Positions 23,301-38,300 of a DNA stretch of 64,000 nucleotides are shown here, piece by piece. A model generated the notes under the pieces. That model searched no databases. It saw only the letters and a program-made list of their open reading frames with translations, and was not told where the DNA came from. The stretch is from Stercorarius parasiticus (taxonomy: Eukaryota; Chordata; Aves; Charadriiformes; Stercorariidae), in contig VWZL01003478.1 in NCBI GenBank assembly GCA_013396915.1, positions 369,450-433,449 of the forward strand, read 5' to 3'. Each line of letters starts with the position of its first letter. The stretch's first letter is position 1. A program made the position numbers and the translations under genes.

Positions 23301-26300
23301 ACTCAAAGAAGGTCCTACATTTGTTCATCAATAAAGCCGTTTGAGACACAGGAAGCACCTCCTTCATACTCATGGGATTTAAGTACTCCCTTTATTCACA
23401 CAACTGGATTTACACTACAGGCACCTTGGGGGTTCATTAGGTATACACTTCCCCCACCCTCCAAGAGCAATATAGTTCTGGCTACAGAATCCACTCTGCT
23501 ACAAGTCTAGACATGAAGACGTATCATAGGCTTCAGACAAGAATCATAGAATGGTTTGGGTTGGAAGGGACCTCAAAGATCATCTAGTTCCAACGCCCCT
23601 GCCATAGGCAGGGACACCTCCCACTAGACCAGGCTGCTCAAAGCCCCATCCGGCCTGGCCTTGAACACTTCCAGGGATGGGGTATTCACAGCTTCTCTGG
23701 GCAACCTGTTCCAGTGGCTCACCACCCTCACAGTCAAGAATTTCTTCCTCATATCTAATCTAAATCTACGCTCTTTCACTTTAAAACCATTACCCCTCAT
23801 CCTATTGCTACACTCCCTGATCAAGAGTCTCTCCCCATCTTTCCTGTAGGCCCCCTTCAGGTACTGGAAGGCTGCTAGAAGGTCTCCCCAGAGCCTTCCC
23901 TTCTTCAGGCTGAACAACCCCANAAGATGTTAAACAGCACTGGTCCCAGTACTGACCCCTGAGGAATGCCACACATCACTGGTTTCCACTTGGACATTGG
24001 GCTGTTGACTGCAACCCTTTGAGTGCGGCCATCTAGCCAGTTCCTTATCCACCAAGTGGTCCATCCATCAAATCCATGTCTTTCCGATTTAGAGACCAGG
24101 ATGTCATGCGGGACAGTGTCAAACGCTCTGCATAAGTCCAGGTAAATGACGTCTGTTGCTCTCCCTTATCTACCAATGCTATAACACCATTGTAGAAGGT
24201 CACTAAATTTGTCAGGCATGACTTGCTCCTGGTGAAACCATGTCGGCTGTCACCAATCACCTCCTTATTTTTCATGTGCCTTAGCAGAGCTTCCAGGGGG
24301 ATCTGCTCCATGATCTTGCCAGGCACAGAGGTGAGTGACTGGTCTGTAGTTCCATGGGTCTTCCTTTTTTCCCTTTTTGAAAATGAGGGTTATGTTTCCC
24401 CTTTTCCAGTCAGTGCGAACTTCACCAGACTGCCACGACATTTCAAATATAATGGAAAGCAGCTTAGCAATGTCATCCACCAGTTCCCTCAGCACCCACG
24501 AATGGATTTCGCCAGGTGCTATGGACTTATGTACCTTCACATACCTTAGATGGTCTCGAACCTGATCTTCTCCTATAGTGGGATGTTCTTCATTCTCATA
24601 GCCCCTGACTTTGCCTTCTGCAACTTGGTTGTTGTGGTTGGAGCCCTTGCTGGTGAAGACCAAAGCGAAATATTCGGTACCTCAGCCTTCTCCATATCTT
24701 GGGTGACCAGGTCTCCTGTTTCCTTTCGGAGAGGGCCCACATCTTCCCTTTATCTCTGACATACTTATAGAAATTTTTCTTGTTGTCCTCGATGTCCCTG
24801 GCCAGATCTAATTCTATCTGGGCTTTAGCTTGCCTAATCTGGTTCCTGGCCACTCAGACAGTTTCTCTGCATAGGTTTAGAAGATGGTCCCCCCACGGCA
24901 AGTATGCCTTACATCATAAGTACTCTGCTATCTTAATGGGAAAGGCTAGGCTATCAGGAGAAAGCGACATGAAGTCTGGAAGCAAAACCACATAAAATTT
25001 CCCATCCAATTAAGTTAGTTTCTAAGCACTCCCCAGCTTCCTGCTTCTTCTGACACAATCTGAAACCACAACGAAACTATAAAAAAAAAAAATACCAGTT
25101 CTTTCTCACAGCCAGTTCTCCTGCAGATCAGGCTGAGAGGGCTGTACAAGTTTAGAGCTACAGGGACAACTCAGTGGTCAGAAAATGGGTCACGTATGCT
25201 CTAATTAAGGAACTAAGGCAATGAACTCCAGCTAAGTCTCCACAGGCACCATGAAAGCAATGCCTACATATGCACCGGTCCTGTTCAGGAGTGTAAATAC
25301 CTTTCCTTCCAAAACCACAGCTTTCCAGAAGAGAATTTGCAACTCAGTAGTAGCTCAAACAAAATTTTAAGTTAATTAACAGCTTTTAAGCACTTCATAT
25401 CTAGTGCAACGTTAATGAAAAGAGAGCTTATAGTTCTAATGCCAAATTTGGACATAAGTTGAAACATCAATGCTGATGCTTTTATCTGCTTTTACCAGTG
25501 GAGATATTAAATATTAGCTAGCAACTACGAACTGAGAAGAAAGAAGACTGGACTTTGGGGGAAGTTGCTACTTTCTTACTGATGGCTGCTCTCAGCTAAC
25601 TTGAATAGCTCAAAAAAAGCCCCAACCCCAAAACCAAGTGACAACAGGCTCACACTGCAATACACTCCAGAAGGGCCCATTACTATTTTAGTATTTTTAC
25701 TTTCCTGGTTCCCTGGAAACATATACTGTTACAAGACTTTTTTTCTTACTGTAAATACATATGGTCACCTTCTACATCAAATTCTGCACCGCCATATTTA
25801 ATGTTCCCACAGGTCACCATGCTGCAAAACCTCAAGGCAGACAGAATAAATTAGGTCACCAGAAGTGGACTTCATGTCACCAAAAGGAACAATGCCTGCT
25901 CTTCACTAAGTTCACTGGGTTACTGAAAAAACAGCTCCAGTGTGGGTCAGAAATGGCTAAGCAGCAATTCACCCCTGTACTTGTCAGAGACAAGAAAGGC
26001 TGCAGACTCCACACTAATACTATTATGCTATTGTTAAAAAACACCACACACACATTTGGTGTAAACTTCAGCATTCTGAGCAGTACTTGCTGACAGACAT
26101 TTTCAGTAGCACTACAAGCCTTCTGCATTTATAGGCCACCAAGTTCTAAGCTGATCATCTCAACGTGAGAATGACCTAATGACACTGACGGAGCTTTGTG
26201 AAGCCAATCTGATTATGTGTACAGTGAGTCCCAGAATGCCCTCCAGTGGAAGAGATTAACAAGTAATGATAGGCCCTTATTTCACGATCCAAAAGTAGGC

Positions 26301-29300
26301 CTTTTTTCCCCTTAAGTTTTGGGTTGTTTTTTTTTTTTTTTTAACAGCTAAACATGCCAAAAGGAACACAAATGCCATTCACTGCATGACCCAGTTCATA
26401 ATCACCTGTCTGCTTCTAGTTCCAGTAGCCAAGAGACGTCATTGAATGTAAGATGTGCTGCTAGCCACTGGTCTGAGCTACCAGCTCTTACAGACAAGGA
26501 CATTCCTTCCAGGCAGAAAGAATCTGACAACCACGAGCTAGTAGTTCATGAATATGCAAGGAGTTCTATTAGTTTGTTCAACTTTGTCTTGTAAATGACA
26601 CATTTACACAATGACACATTAACAAGACTTATGTTAAGAAAAAAGGTACAAGGAGTTGCCAAAAGATATACTTGTGGTCTGGAGAGGAGACTTAAGTATT
26701 CAAAAAATTCTTAGACAGCTATTTGAGTGCTGTGCTTTACACAATAATCCCACTGAGAGGTGAGATGTAAAAGCCTTTTAGTAGGTGAGAGACTAGTGAA
26801 ATTCAGCAGTTCCATGGCACCAAGATCTTGATATGAGTCAAATGCCAAAAAATCTCAATTGGCTTGCTGGATATGCTAGATTTAGTTCCCTCTATCCTAC
26901 ATAGAATTTGTTAGAATACCCACTTATACAAAGCTATACTGGGAAAATAAGAGCACATACCACACCTGCCAGCAGTGGGGCAGGCAAAAGACCAAAATAC
27001 AAGAGCACCACAAGATACCTAAAACACCACTATTTGTAGAGTCACAGACACAAGACCAGAAAAATACCCATTCACATTTCTATGCTCTGTTCTCTTCAGC
27101 TTCTTAAAGATGTTATGTGAACCTCCTCTAAGATTATTGCACAGTAGTCCTAATAATGGAAAGTCATCCATTAGTTAACACAGATAAAGGGGAACTAAAA
27201 AATCCAAAGCAGAGGAAGGGAACAAAACCTATTGTCATTGTTGGTTAAGGTTGCAGTGATTTAAGATAGGGCTCTTGCACATTACTTCATGCAGAAAGCA
27301 GGTGGCAGCATAAGCACACCAGTTTACAGCTTTGCTTCTGCATGAAGCCCAGCCAAAACCTGTCACCCAGCGACAGCTGCCGTGTCTGTTCAGCATCACA
27401 CAGGAAGAGCTCCTTAGCGGAAGGGGCAAAATATGGAGTCTTCCACAGTCAAAACAGGTGTCCTACAATACAATTCAGCAGTGACAGGGCTAGTACCTTA
27501 GCTCAGCTAACTGACGTACTGCTAAATCACCAGGGACTGTTCTACCACTGCTTCAGTCCCTGTCTCTAAATGCTGATTGCTGGCTGTTGTTCAAGTGTTA
27601 TACATTGGAGCTATCCGGCTCTGAATGGCAGGCAATCAGTAGTACAGAAGTTGCTAGACAGGTTATGTATGTTCATACCTAGGTTTTTATTTCGTACCAG
27701 CTTGCCAACAACAAACTTCTGTTCTGCCAGAAATTGCTCATACTGCAAAGAAGGCGCCCGACCCAGACAAAGCAAGTTCTGTTTCTCCGTTCTTCTCAGC
27801 TAGTCATGTGAAGTGCAAGTTAGTTTTGTAGAGTAGTTTTAAGTGCTAACCTTTGGACGGTCTTCTTTTTTCAAGGCTACTGCTTCCAGTTTTGCTTCAT
27901 ACTCCGCTTGAACTTGGTCTCTCTTCTTCAACACATTCTATGGGCAAGAGAAGAAACAGTTGTGAGAGGGATCCTCTTGATTCTTCCCTCCCCAGCCTGC
28001 AAGAAACTGCAAAGTGATAGAGCTTAAGAGCTAACTCAGTCTGAAGTCAGACTTTCAGACTTGCTTTGGCCTAATTTACATTATTTAGGGAGTAGCTTTT
28101 AAAAACAAAGAGCACTTGCTCTCCAGCAGCTGGCAGGGTCAGATAAAATTCAACTTTTGGACAAGCTGTAAGTATGTAAGAGAGAAGCTGTCATGTAACC
28201 ATGAACATAACCCTGACTAAGTAAATTCAGTTCATGAGTTGACCTATTATTAGCATGATACAGCTATAAACAAAAGCACCAAAGCTGTCAAGAACTAGTG
28301 CAAAGCTTTTGATATCCTCAAGCAGCAGACAGACAACAGCATGGGCTAAGGGACAGAAAGGCCACTACGGAAGGTATTACATTTTCCTTTTCACTTGCAA
28401 AGACTCCTCAAAGTCCTTTATAGCAAGCTGTTACATTCTCATGTTAGAACAAAAGTAAGCTTTGCTTTTAGATGAGTTCGGGGGGTTTGGTTGTTGGTTT
28501 AATTAAAATTAAAACAACGAAAAGCACAATTTATGTGAAAGACACTGAACTACCTGAGTGACTATCACAAGCAGTAAACATTTTACTGTCAGAGTATTCT
28601 CAGAATAGAGAGCAAAAGATGCTACCCTTATCTTGTACTACGTCCACAACGTTATTTGTAAGTGTGCTACTATCTCCACTAACATTATACTACAGTCTTA
28701 TAACTTAGAAACAACCACAGAAATTAGTCTTTTTAAGAATATACTACTAAAAAATAAGCAGTTCTGTGTCAGCAAAAGTTGGCAACTTAACTTCAGTCTT
28801 CACAAGGAAACAACTAGTAATTTTTTAAAGGTCAGTTGATGCAAAGTTATTATTAAAAATGCTCAGAGGGAAGTCAGCCAACACTCACAGCTGAGGCACC
28901 TGTAAATTTGAACTTCTCTTGCAGCCCACTTGGCCAGTTCATGCTTGCAGTCTTCCTTTCTGCCACCCAGAAGGAATTACCCCATTAGGACAAAAGGGGG
29001 TAACTTGTCATTTCAACAGCTTCAGACAAGGCTAGTAGTAAAGCAGGACTAGTCATGTGCACTGATGCCTACAGAAATACCTGTTTTTAAAGAGTAGTTC
29101 TCAGAGCTCTAAGAGCCAGACTAGCCAAGATCTGTTTCCTAATTACAGATGTACAAACCCTGTATCTACTAATCATCATCTTCCCCCTCCTCTCTCTTCA
29201 GTAAAGGGAAGTTCACTAGTGCAGTTGCTGTAGAGTACAGATAGGAGACATTGCCATCGATATTCTTAAAAACCTCAGTCCATGATAAACAGGAATGGCA

Positions 29301-32300
29301 CCCCATCCACAAAGTTGCAATTGGTTTAGGCAAAAAAAGGGGGCAAAATGGAAAAATTCACCTTCAACAGCTTAATACTCCCTTTTGTCCCCAAAGAGAT
29401 GCAAGCAAGCATGCCACTGGTTGTATTTGCTTGAAAAACCACAGCATTCCCTTTCCTTTTGGAATCTAAGCAACTATGCGGAATAGCCCTTAAGTGATTG
29501 AGGTTACCAATGCAACAAAAGCCTGGGAGATTTAACAGTTACTTCTACTTCATCTTGCCTCTTGAACCTGAGTCAACTGAAATTTCTTCTCAGAAAAACA
29601 ACCGCCTCCAGCAATTGCATTCAGCCTTTAGGAGCCTGGAGTTAGTCCAGTAAACTGGATCTGTACCAGGAGCAGCTAACGATTAACAGGCATCAGCAGA
29701 CTAGATTCAAGGGGCAGGTGTCTTATTTCTCCTTAAGTGCTCAAATCCATCCACTTGCAGACCATTAACAATATGCTCCTGAATACAGCTTTAAGTAGCC
29801 ATTAATGGCTGACCTGTAAGTGATGAGAAAAATACTGCCTTCCCTTTCAGTTGTCCCACATGTGAAAGGAAGTGTTTCCTCTGGCACCTCCAGGCAATCT
29901 CTTCTCAGTTGTAGATCAATGCATTAATGCTCCAGCAGCTCCTCTGAAAAGCTCGGTACCAAGTATCCCCAGACTTACCACAGCCCATGCAATACTTAAA
30001 CTAGTTAAGGCCTCACTTAGAGAGAAAAAAAAATAACCAACAAACAGAAAAAACTCACACACCACATATCAAGTTATTTGAGGGCAGAACTAAAGCACTA
30101 GTCCCTCTACAAGAAAGACTTAGCTTGCTTTCAGTGAGGCAGGTCCTTCTCCATTTTCTATTTAGCTGAAGCATTTCACCTTGGCCCGTATCTCGGAAGG
30201 AGCGTCAAGAGTTTGCCATCAGCCTCCCTTCTCAAATTGCAATTCTATGCCATGTGCACATCACATACCTTGCTACTACGACTAGACCTCACAAGAGGAT
30301 CCTTATTTTCTGCAGGCCTTTAGAGAGACAGCTAAGCTATTCATGAGGTGCTTGCTTTAAACATACATTAAAAGCAATGCTCAGGCACACAGCTGGGGAC
30401 TGCATCATCTGATAAGCCTTTCTGGCAGTGTTAAGCATAGAATTCATATAACCTTTTAATATCAGCACTGAATTATGTAGAATGGAGTTCATCCTCTGCA
30501 CTTGCCTCCCTGGGGAACACCAGCACACATACGTGGTACCACACATTTGCCCACAAGGGCTTCACTGCACCAGGATTCAAGACGTCATCTGGCCACCTCA
30601 TACATGGCCTGTATTTTAGAAAAGGTCTCTCCTAGATACTACTAGAACATATTTTAACTCAAGTCAACAATGCCAGCCTCTCCCCACTTCTGCAAACCTT
30701 TCAAATGAACCCAGAGACGGGGCTTCCCTGGTGTCAGTCAGTACTTGTTTCAACCAGAACTACTGGGCTTTGGCTCTGTATGTGCAGTTCCCTCAGGCAG
30801 CCCTCCTCAGTTACAGCAGTGCTCCTGAAGACACTAAGGTGAACATTCATCTCTAAAATAGTGAAGATAACCTGGCAGCTCTTACTCTGAGGACAGACTG
30901 GAGGCTGCACTTAGTGTCTTTGCCATCATCTGACAACAGCCCTTTTAGAATGCGGCTGTCTCCAAGCCAACAGGTAGTCTAGCTGCAAGTCTTTAATGCT
31001 GCTCTCCCTATGGTAAGTGGTGTTTAACTGCCTGAAGCACCTCTTCAGCTGAGAAACCCTTGCTTTTTAGCTTAAAAAAAAAATTGTCCCTTGCTACATT
31101 TGTGAAAAGCACCTCTCACAACTCAGCTTGCCACTTCAGATGCCATCTCCAGTAGGCCATGGCAATTGTAGCATCAAAAATGCCATATGTTCTGGGCTAA
31201 AAGCTTTAATGACTAGCCTCATGCTCTATTTATAAGTACACACCCACCCCTCCCTTCCTACAAAATAAAGGTAAGTCTGAACATCCTGGGTCAAGGCTTC
31301 CAGCTTCCAGATACAGCTCAGGGCGTTCCAGCAATACTTGGGTGCTAATGGTCCTGTAAAGAAAATGCACCTCATTTATGCTAGGCTCAATGACTACATG
31401 ACTACCATGACTACAAAAGCAAAGAGTAGGCAATTAGTGCAAAGCCTTCTGCAAAACACTTCATCCAGGCAAGTCAAGAGCCATACAACTAGCAATCTGA
31501 AGCTGCGGAAAGAAGTTTGCAAGTGTTTATATTCTCAGTTTGAGAAGTATAGAACAACTAAGATTAAGATGGAGAAGAACAACTGTGTTCAGACTGTAGG
31601 CTTACAACAGGCTATTAGGTCTCTCAAGGAGTGCATACCATAGCCTTGTAATGGTTGTTCCAAATGGAAAGTCCTCAGAAGGAATTTGTCTGTTAGTACC
31701 CTACAGAGGGACTGCTAATACATACTGTACAATGGGCATGTGGTGAAAAGCTCTAACAGCTGAACTACAGTCCTTGGTTTCAGTTTTCAATGCAGTTAAC
31801 TCAGCGATTCTTTTCCCCAAGCAAGGGTATTGACTACCAATGTTCCTTCGCTTCAAGAAAATAAGAACTGCATTGAAGTACCTTTTATTACTTCTGCACA
31901 AGCAGTAAGATACCAAGTTCTTAGAGAGATTAAGAGTCACAGAACAGCATCTTTAAGCAGTTACTTGGCATGCAGAACTTAACAGAACTTTACAATAGAC
32001 ACATCCTGCCAAGGGTATGGGGATGAGAGAGTAAGCAGTGTCTGTCATTTGGACACACAGTTCTAGAAGCAGCCACCCAATCCTGCTACACAGAAGTGAC
32101 AAAAGCTGCTAATGCTACTTTTCTGCAGGGCCAGACACTAACTCAGTAGTGAAGAGCTGAGCCACGACTGACTTTCTAACAATTCAAAGACAAGATTCCA
32201 GGCAGCCACAGGATGCCTCCTATGAAGTACCACCTACCACCCCAATGAAGGAGCAACTCTTCAACACTTTGTGTGCACCTCAGCATTGCTGACCTTAACT

Positions 32301-35300
32301 TGACTGAGTAGCAGAGCAGATAGATAATGCTACACATGCAGTACCCTACTACTAAACATACCTAGATTTGTTTTGATTATGAAGATATCGTCCTACTTCA
32401 TGCATGATTTACTTCACCACTTTTCCCACCACCAACACCTCTCACTGTTAGAACGAATCAACTCTCTGATATATCATTCCATGCAAACACAATGACAGTG
32501 TCTTCTGCCACAGGGCTCTCTTTACCTTCATCGACTCTGAGTACAATATATATTCCCTAAGCACAGGCAGGAAGTCTTCTGTCATGTCTTCACTGAGTTC
32601 TTCAAGAGCTGTGCAGCAGTTCCCAATACAGGCAGACACTCCTTCCAGTGGCTCTGATAGCTCAACCTCCAGCCCTCCCCAGGTTGAATAAACAGGCCCA
32701 TATTCTCGTAGTTCCACCAAGTATTCTGCAAGAGGCAGATGGAAAAGTAGATTAACAGAGTAAGAGTGAGGCACAAGGATCTGCAAACACTCACACTAAA
32801 CAGGAGAAACTAAGCTTGGCAAACATTAACTCCCCCGGGACTCAAGTCCTCTGTTGCATTTGCATGTTGACAGGCAGAGCTCTATGGCTGCAGAGGTGAC
32901 AGGTCCAAGTTGCTTCCTGCTTAAGTGACCATTCCTACAAGCTTCCAATAAAAAGACACTTGCATCTGTGCAGTAGCCAAAGTAGTTTTTTTAACAGCAT
33001 ACGTAAAATTTGGCTCTGCTATGACAGGTCTGTAAAGGTTACCTTTGTCTAGAAATTCCATCTGTACTCCAAATGGAATCTACAGGTTTTTTTCCCCCCT
33101 CTCAAAAATAACTCTAGTAAGAAAGTAGGTTGGTGTAACAATAAGAGTGACTTAAAAAAAATATTTGGAGAGTTGACCTAAGATAAGATACAATACTCTG
33201 TTAGGCTTTGGGCTGGTTTTAAATCTGCAAGAGGCATTAGATTTTGCTCTGTGTATGGCTCATTACAGGCCAGAATCATTGACACAAGTTGTCTTGGTCA
33301 TGACATCAGCCACAAGAAGATACAGAGCACTCAGACTGGAAGTATTATGATAGAGCACCTTGTGTTCTTACCCAGCTGTTCCTTGATAATCCGTTGTGCT
33401 ATTCTGTCAATGGTACCAAGCTTCAGAGAGAACGTGTCCAGGTACTCCCCAATTGCTGCAAACTCCAGTGGACGACTTCTTAATTTGTAGCCTCCTGTGA
33501 CATATTTGACAGACTCCCCCACCTTTGATAGCAATGCCATTCCTTGCTTTTTGTAGGCATTAAGATCCTAGAAAGTTAAAAAAACAACAAACAGATTAGA
33601 AATATTTCGTATTTATGTTGGAAGATTATTACAGTGAAGGATACTTTCCAGTCAAGATCAAATCTTGTGAAGGCAAGAGATGACATGTGACATGTAGCCT
33701 TGGACAAAAATCTCACTTTGTACAAGTTGTACAGCTGATCACAGCTTCAAGACTACCTCTAGGTGGAGATAAGCTATCCAGGAGAATGGTATGAAGTACA
33801 TTATAAATGAGTAAGTGGTCCACCTTTGCACATGGCCAGACTTTCCCATGTTCTTCTACTGTCACCAGCAAAGTAGTGATATTAACAGCTCTGCTTCCAC
33901 CAACACTGTTCATGCCATTCATCCACACATACTTTTAAGCCACAGCACACAATACCAGTATTATGCAAATGCACCAGCTGGCTCTGATGACCTAGAACAG
34001 AGCTAAATATTGCATGCCTATTTGGTCAGCAGCCTCCTCACACCAGTTGTGTGGTCAGAGAGAGGGCAGGGGAACACTGTACACAGAAAAAGCGCAGCAT
34101 GGGGAGACTAGCACAGCTTCTCTGCAAGACAGACTGCAGCTCAGGCTAGGTCAGATGTAGCCATGTTGCCCGCACAGAAAGCCTAACCTTCCTTGCTAAC
34201 ACTTTTCATGACTGCATAAATGAACATACAGACAATATATGTTAACAAGATCTTTCACCTGCAATCTTTAGGGGATTTCACTTTTCACCTTGACTGCACA
34301 TCAGAAAAAAAATGGTTTTAGTTAGCCAAAAAGCTGTCCATTTTGCATTTTACTCCTTCCGGCAGGGGTCCCTATTCAACATCTCAAAACAGGCTTAAGA
34401 GCTATAACTAGGTCATCCTATGCAGCCTGAGGAAGAGATGTTTTCAAGCCAGGTAGACCTGTAGAGGTCAAGAATCAAGACACAGTATTACAACTTGACT
34501 AAAAGTTTAAGCATTGTTAAAAAAATACAACAGCCATCTTCAAAACAGGTACTACAGAATTCTTTCCGAGTACTTATGTGTAAGTCAAACGTAAATCTGA
34601 TTAAGAGTACCTGACATCTTAGCAGCTACTATAATTTTGAATTATGTTTATATGCAGTGGTTCCTTGACTCTTGCCTCTGTCTGTCCTAATCACTACCTG
34701 CAAGCAGGCATCAGAAAAAGACCCTTGGGCTCAAAATAATTTACTCACTTTCTCAAGCACTCTGGCCCATTACTGGTCCAAATGAAGAAAGGCTGGCTTC
34801 TCTTTTTCAACCAGGAGGTGGTCTCATGACTTTCTGCAGTAACTAAATTCTGAAGTCTAACACACTGAACCAACACCTCACTGCTGCAATACAGCAAGTT
34901 CCAACACTAGAGACAGCCAGAAGAACACTGTGTCCTTTCTCGTCAGGCTCCCCGGATTCTCTGTATTCTCAAGGCAAGCCCTGCCAGGGGCTGAGGATAA
35001 AGCCCTTATCATTCATTTTACAGCAGTGGGAGAAAACAGCTAAGCAGCTAAGAAAGTTGATCATCATGCTTTGACAGCTGAAAAGCAGAACAAAGCTATC
35101 TGACATTTACCTATCAAGGTGCTAAACAAATTCTGCATTTCCGGCTTGCTTCAGTGGTTAAGTTCACCGTGGAGGGGAAATAAAAGGGAACTGGAGATTG
35201 AGTCTCACATTACCAGCAAGCAGAGCATGAGCCTGAAGTGAGCTCAAATTAAGTGTCACATTTGAGTGAGTGAGCATAATGTGACACTGGAAAGACGTGC

Positions 35301-38300
35301 TTTTACAGCTCTCTCACTTATCAGGTCAAACCCAAGCATGACTGTAGGTCCTCCTAGTCTTATTTAAAATGCAGTTCAAAAGACAGCCAAATAAAATTGC
35401 ACTGTTGCTGGATGAGTCACACAGAAGATGAACATGAAGTTGACTGAGAACAAACAAGAATGAGGTCTTCACACTTAGTTTTGAGGGCAACAAGTGCAAG
35501 CAGTACAAAGACACAGACAAGTGAAGAACTCTGCAGGCTTTTGTGCAAGATAGATCTCTTCTCCCGCATTTCCCTCCTCCCCAAAAGAGGATCTTCCAAA
35601 GTTTATGATTTTCTAAATTACGAACCTCTCTTGCAACAGAAGAGTACATTTGAGACCTAAGGATACAAAACAAGCAGGTCTGAAGAACTGAATTTGTAAA
35701 TCTGCAGACCACCCCTCCCTTCAAACACAGGGAACCTGTACAGTTGTCACACGCAGGGGTCTGTGACACACAACATTCAGGATCCCCAACAACTCTCTGG
35801 TATTTTAGGGGAAGATCTGACCTGCACATATTTTATCAATGCCTTTTACCTTCATTTCAAAAGAGACTGCAAAGGTGCCTGTTCTGTTGTCCCTGTCAAT
35901 GATTGTATTTGGAAGTTACTGGCTTACCTTGGCTGTGAGAAACACGTTGAAGTGCTCATTAAAAGAAAGCACCGGGTGATCAGTTATTCGCTTCAAGAAT
36001 TTGTCTAATGCTTTCCTTCTCGTCTCCACGAATTCTTCAGAAAAGCGATCAACAACACCCTTCACCACAAATTTCTCAGGAAGAGGCTGTCAAAGACAAA
36101 AAAAACTCACATAAGATACAAAAGACCAAACCTTGCTTCCGGTATTTGGAAACATGCAAAACAATCAATCTCCAGTATTAGCAGGAACTGAAATGCTATG
36201 TTTGCATCATCAGATGGGATGCAAGCCCTGCTCTGAATTACCCTTTAGCTGGTCCAGCCCAATGCTAGCAATTCTCCTGAGTGATTTCTGAGAGCAGAGA
36301 GCCACACCAGTGAAGCCCAGACAGTACTCACACTGGGTACTTCTAGGAGAGCTCAGGGTGTTTCCCCCTACTGCTATCCATGTTCAAGCTCCAGCTCTAA
36401 AGGAGACGCCAGCAGAGCTGCGCACTATTCACTACAGCAACACGCCCGCACACACCCACCCCGCAATGTTGAAGCAAGGCTGCTCAGTCCTAGGAAACTC
36501 AGAAAATTCTGAGTAATTTACAGTTCCTGGACAGGCTGATAGTCTTAGTGATAGCCTCACAGTGAGCAAAGACAGACAAGCAGGCTTACCACAGCAAATG
36601 GTCAAGTAGTCCAGGCTGGAGCTTTCCTGAAGAACTTGCACATTCAGTCACCTACCATAGCCAACATTCCTCAGCGTGTTTGTGTAAGTGACAAAGTCTG
36701 CCAACAGATCTACTCTTTCATCTTACTCCTATTTTGATTCCACCAGTTCAAGACCACAGTTCAGCCTAACATGCAAGCCCAAGTCTGCCCCCAGACTAGC
36801 TAGTTCTGCAGTCTCTCCTGCTGCACTTAGACACCAGACTTCGAAGTACCACTTTAGATGGAAGATAAATCTTAAAGCTTCAGCATGGTTAGTCTCAGCT
36901 CTACCACCAGATCTGCTTTTGGTCTCTCTGGACAGCATGGATTCCAATATTAATTTCAGTTTTAAAACTGTGCTTTGCATTTTATTCTTGTGAAACAGTC
37001 TGCCCAGATAACCTGTTTACTCTTAGGCTAGGAATGATATTTTCACCCAATTCAGGAATCAGGATTCTCCTCTGCAAAGAATCTTTGTCACCTGAAATCT
37101 GTGACAAAAGTAATTCAAAGAAAAAAAAACCAAACAAAACCTCTGTATGCATATGCCTTTCCCACCAACCCTGGCTAATGGGGAATGTACATGAATATTG
37201 CACCTCCTAAAAAAACCCAGCCAGCATGACTTACCTGCAACACAGCTACATTTTGACCACTACATTTAGTTCTTACAATTTAAGACTTATCTTACTACGC
37301 ATAGCATTCAGATCAGTCATTCTAGTTAAACCAGTGTAAGGTGCAGTCTAATTAGACTTCTTCATAAGAATAATGCTTAGTGCAGTAGTCTTCAGGGAAG
37401 AGAAACTCTCTTCGCTTGTTTTGTAAACTTTAGCAGGGACTCTAGGAAGTCACTAACCCAGCAGGAGGGTTAGTGCAGAAGTACAAGCTGGAAGACTAGT
37501 TTAAAGAACCCTAGCTCAACTAAACACATGGAAAAACTGTCACTGAATAATCGCTACAGTTTGAGCATTTGAGACCCACAGCAAGTGCACCTCTCTGCCA
37601 TTTAACCTGGTTTTAGCTATAGCAGTATAGTCCTTTACATTTTAGGCCTTTAGACGTCCATCCAAAATAATCAGTATACACAGCTAGCAACTGATATCCT
37701 GCTTTAACTGTGTGTTACTTAACTACCTCATAGTCTTCCAGCTTAATAGTCTGCCTTTCCCTGCTGCGACATGTGAGTAGAGTTCACTGCAGTTATAAAT
37801 GGCTTCAAGTATCCAAACTTCACCACCCAAAGACAAGATCAATTGGCCATGTTAGGCTTATCTTTCTAGTCTAGAGACAGATCTGAGAGCATTTTTACTG
37901 TTGTTTCCAAGAAAAAAAAAAAAGTAAAAATTTAAAAAAAAAGTAAAAATCAGTAACCTAAGAGATGAAAATGAACCCATATTCCGTTTAGTTTGGGCTC
38001 CTAAGTGTAGTCTATGATGAATTGCTGCACTGAGAAGACACATCATGTGTTACAGGAAGATTTCAGGCGGAGTCACTATAACGAGATTAAGGCGACAATC
38101 CCCTTCCAGTATTTTGTTAGACAGAAGGCCTCCAGGGATTGCAGTATCTCCAGTTACAAATACAGATAACTCTGAGATTGGCTAGAAACATCCCTTCAGA
38201 ATACACTTGAGTATTCTCAATGCACCTGAACAGCCTTTAGCTTCTATTCCCCATTGACATCTAGGCAATAAATACATAAAGCGTGCAGCAATCTCCCCAC

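Larger units (their letters stand above)
21975..27850 (-). other. SNX30 intron 7
   Basis: This 5.9-kb phase-0 intron is occupied near its middle by a CR1 LINE (about 23.54-24.9 kb) that carries the single N of the window. A T-run lies at 26328-26342. The remainder is A/T-rich spacer. Confidence 0.85.

Noticed and set aside
35326..35829. 167-codon ORF on the - strand just downstream of SNX30 exon 4
   Set aside because: Same strand as SNX30 but no PX or BAR similarity, and exon 4 continues cleanly to exon 5 at 33567.
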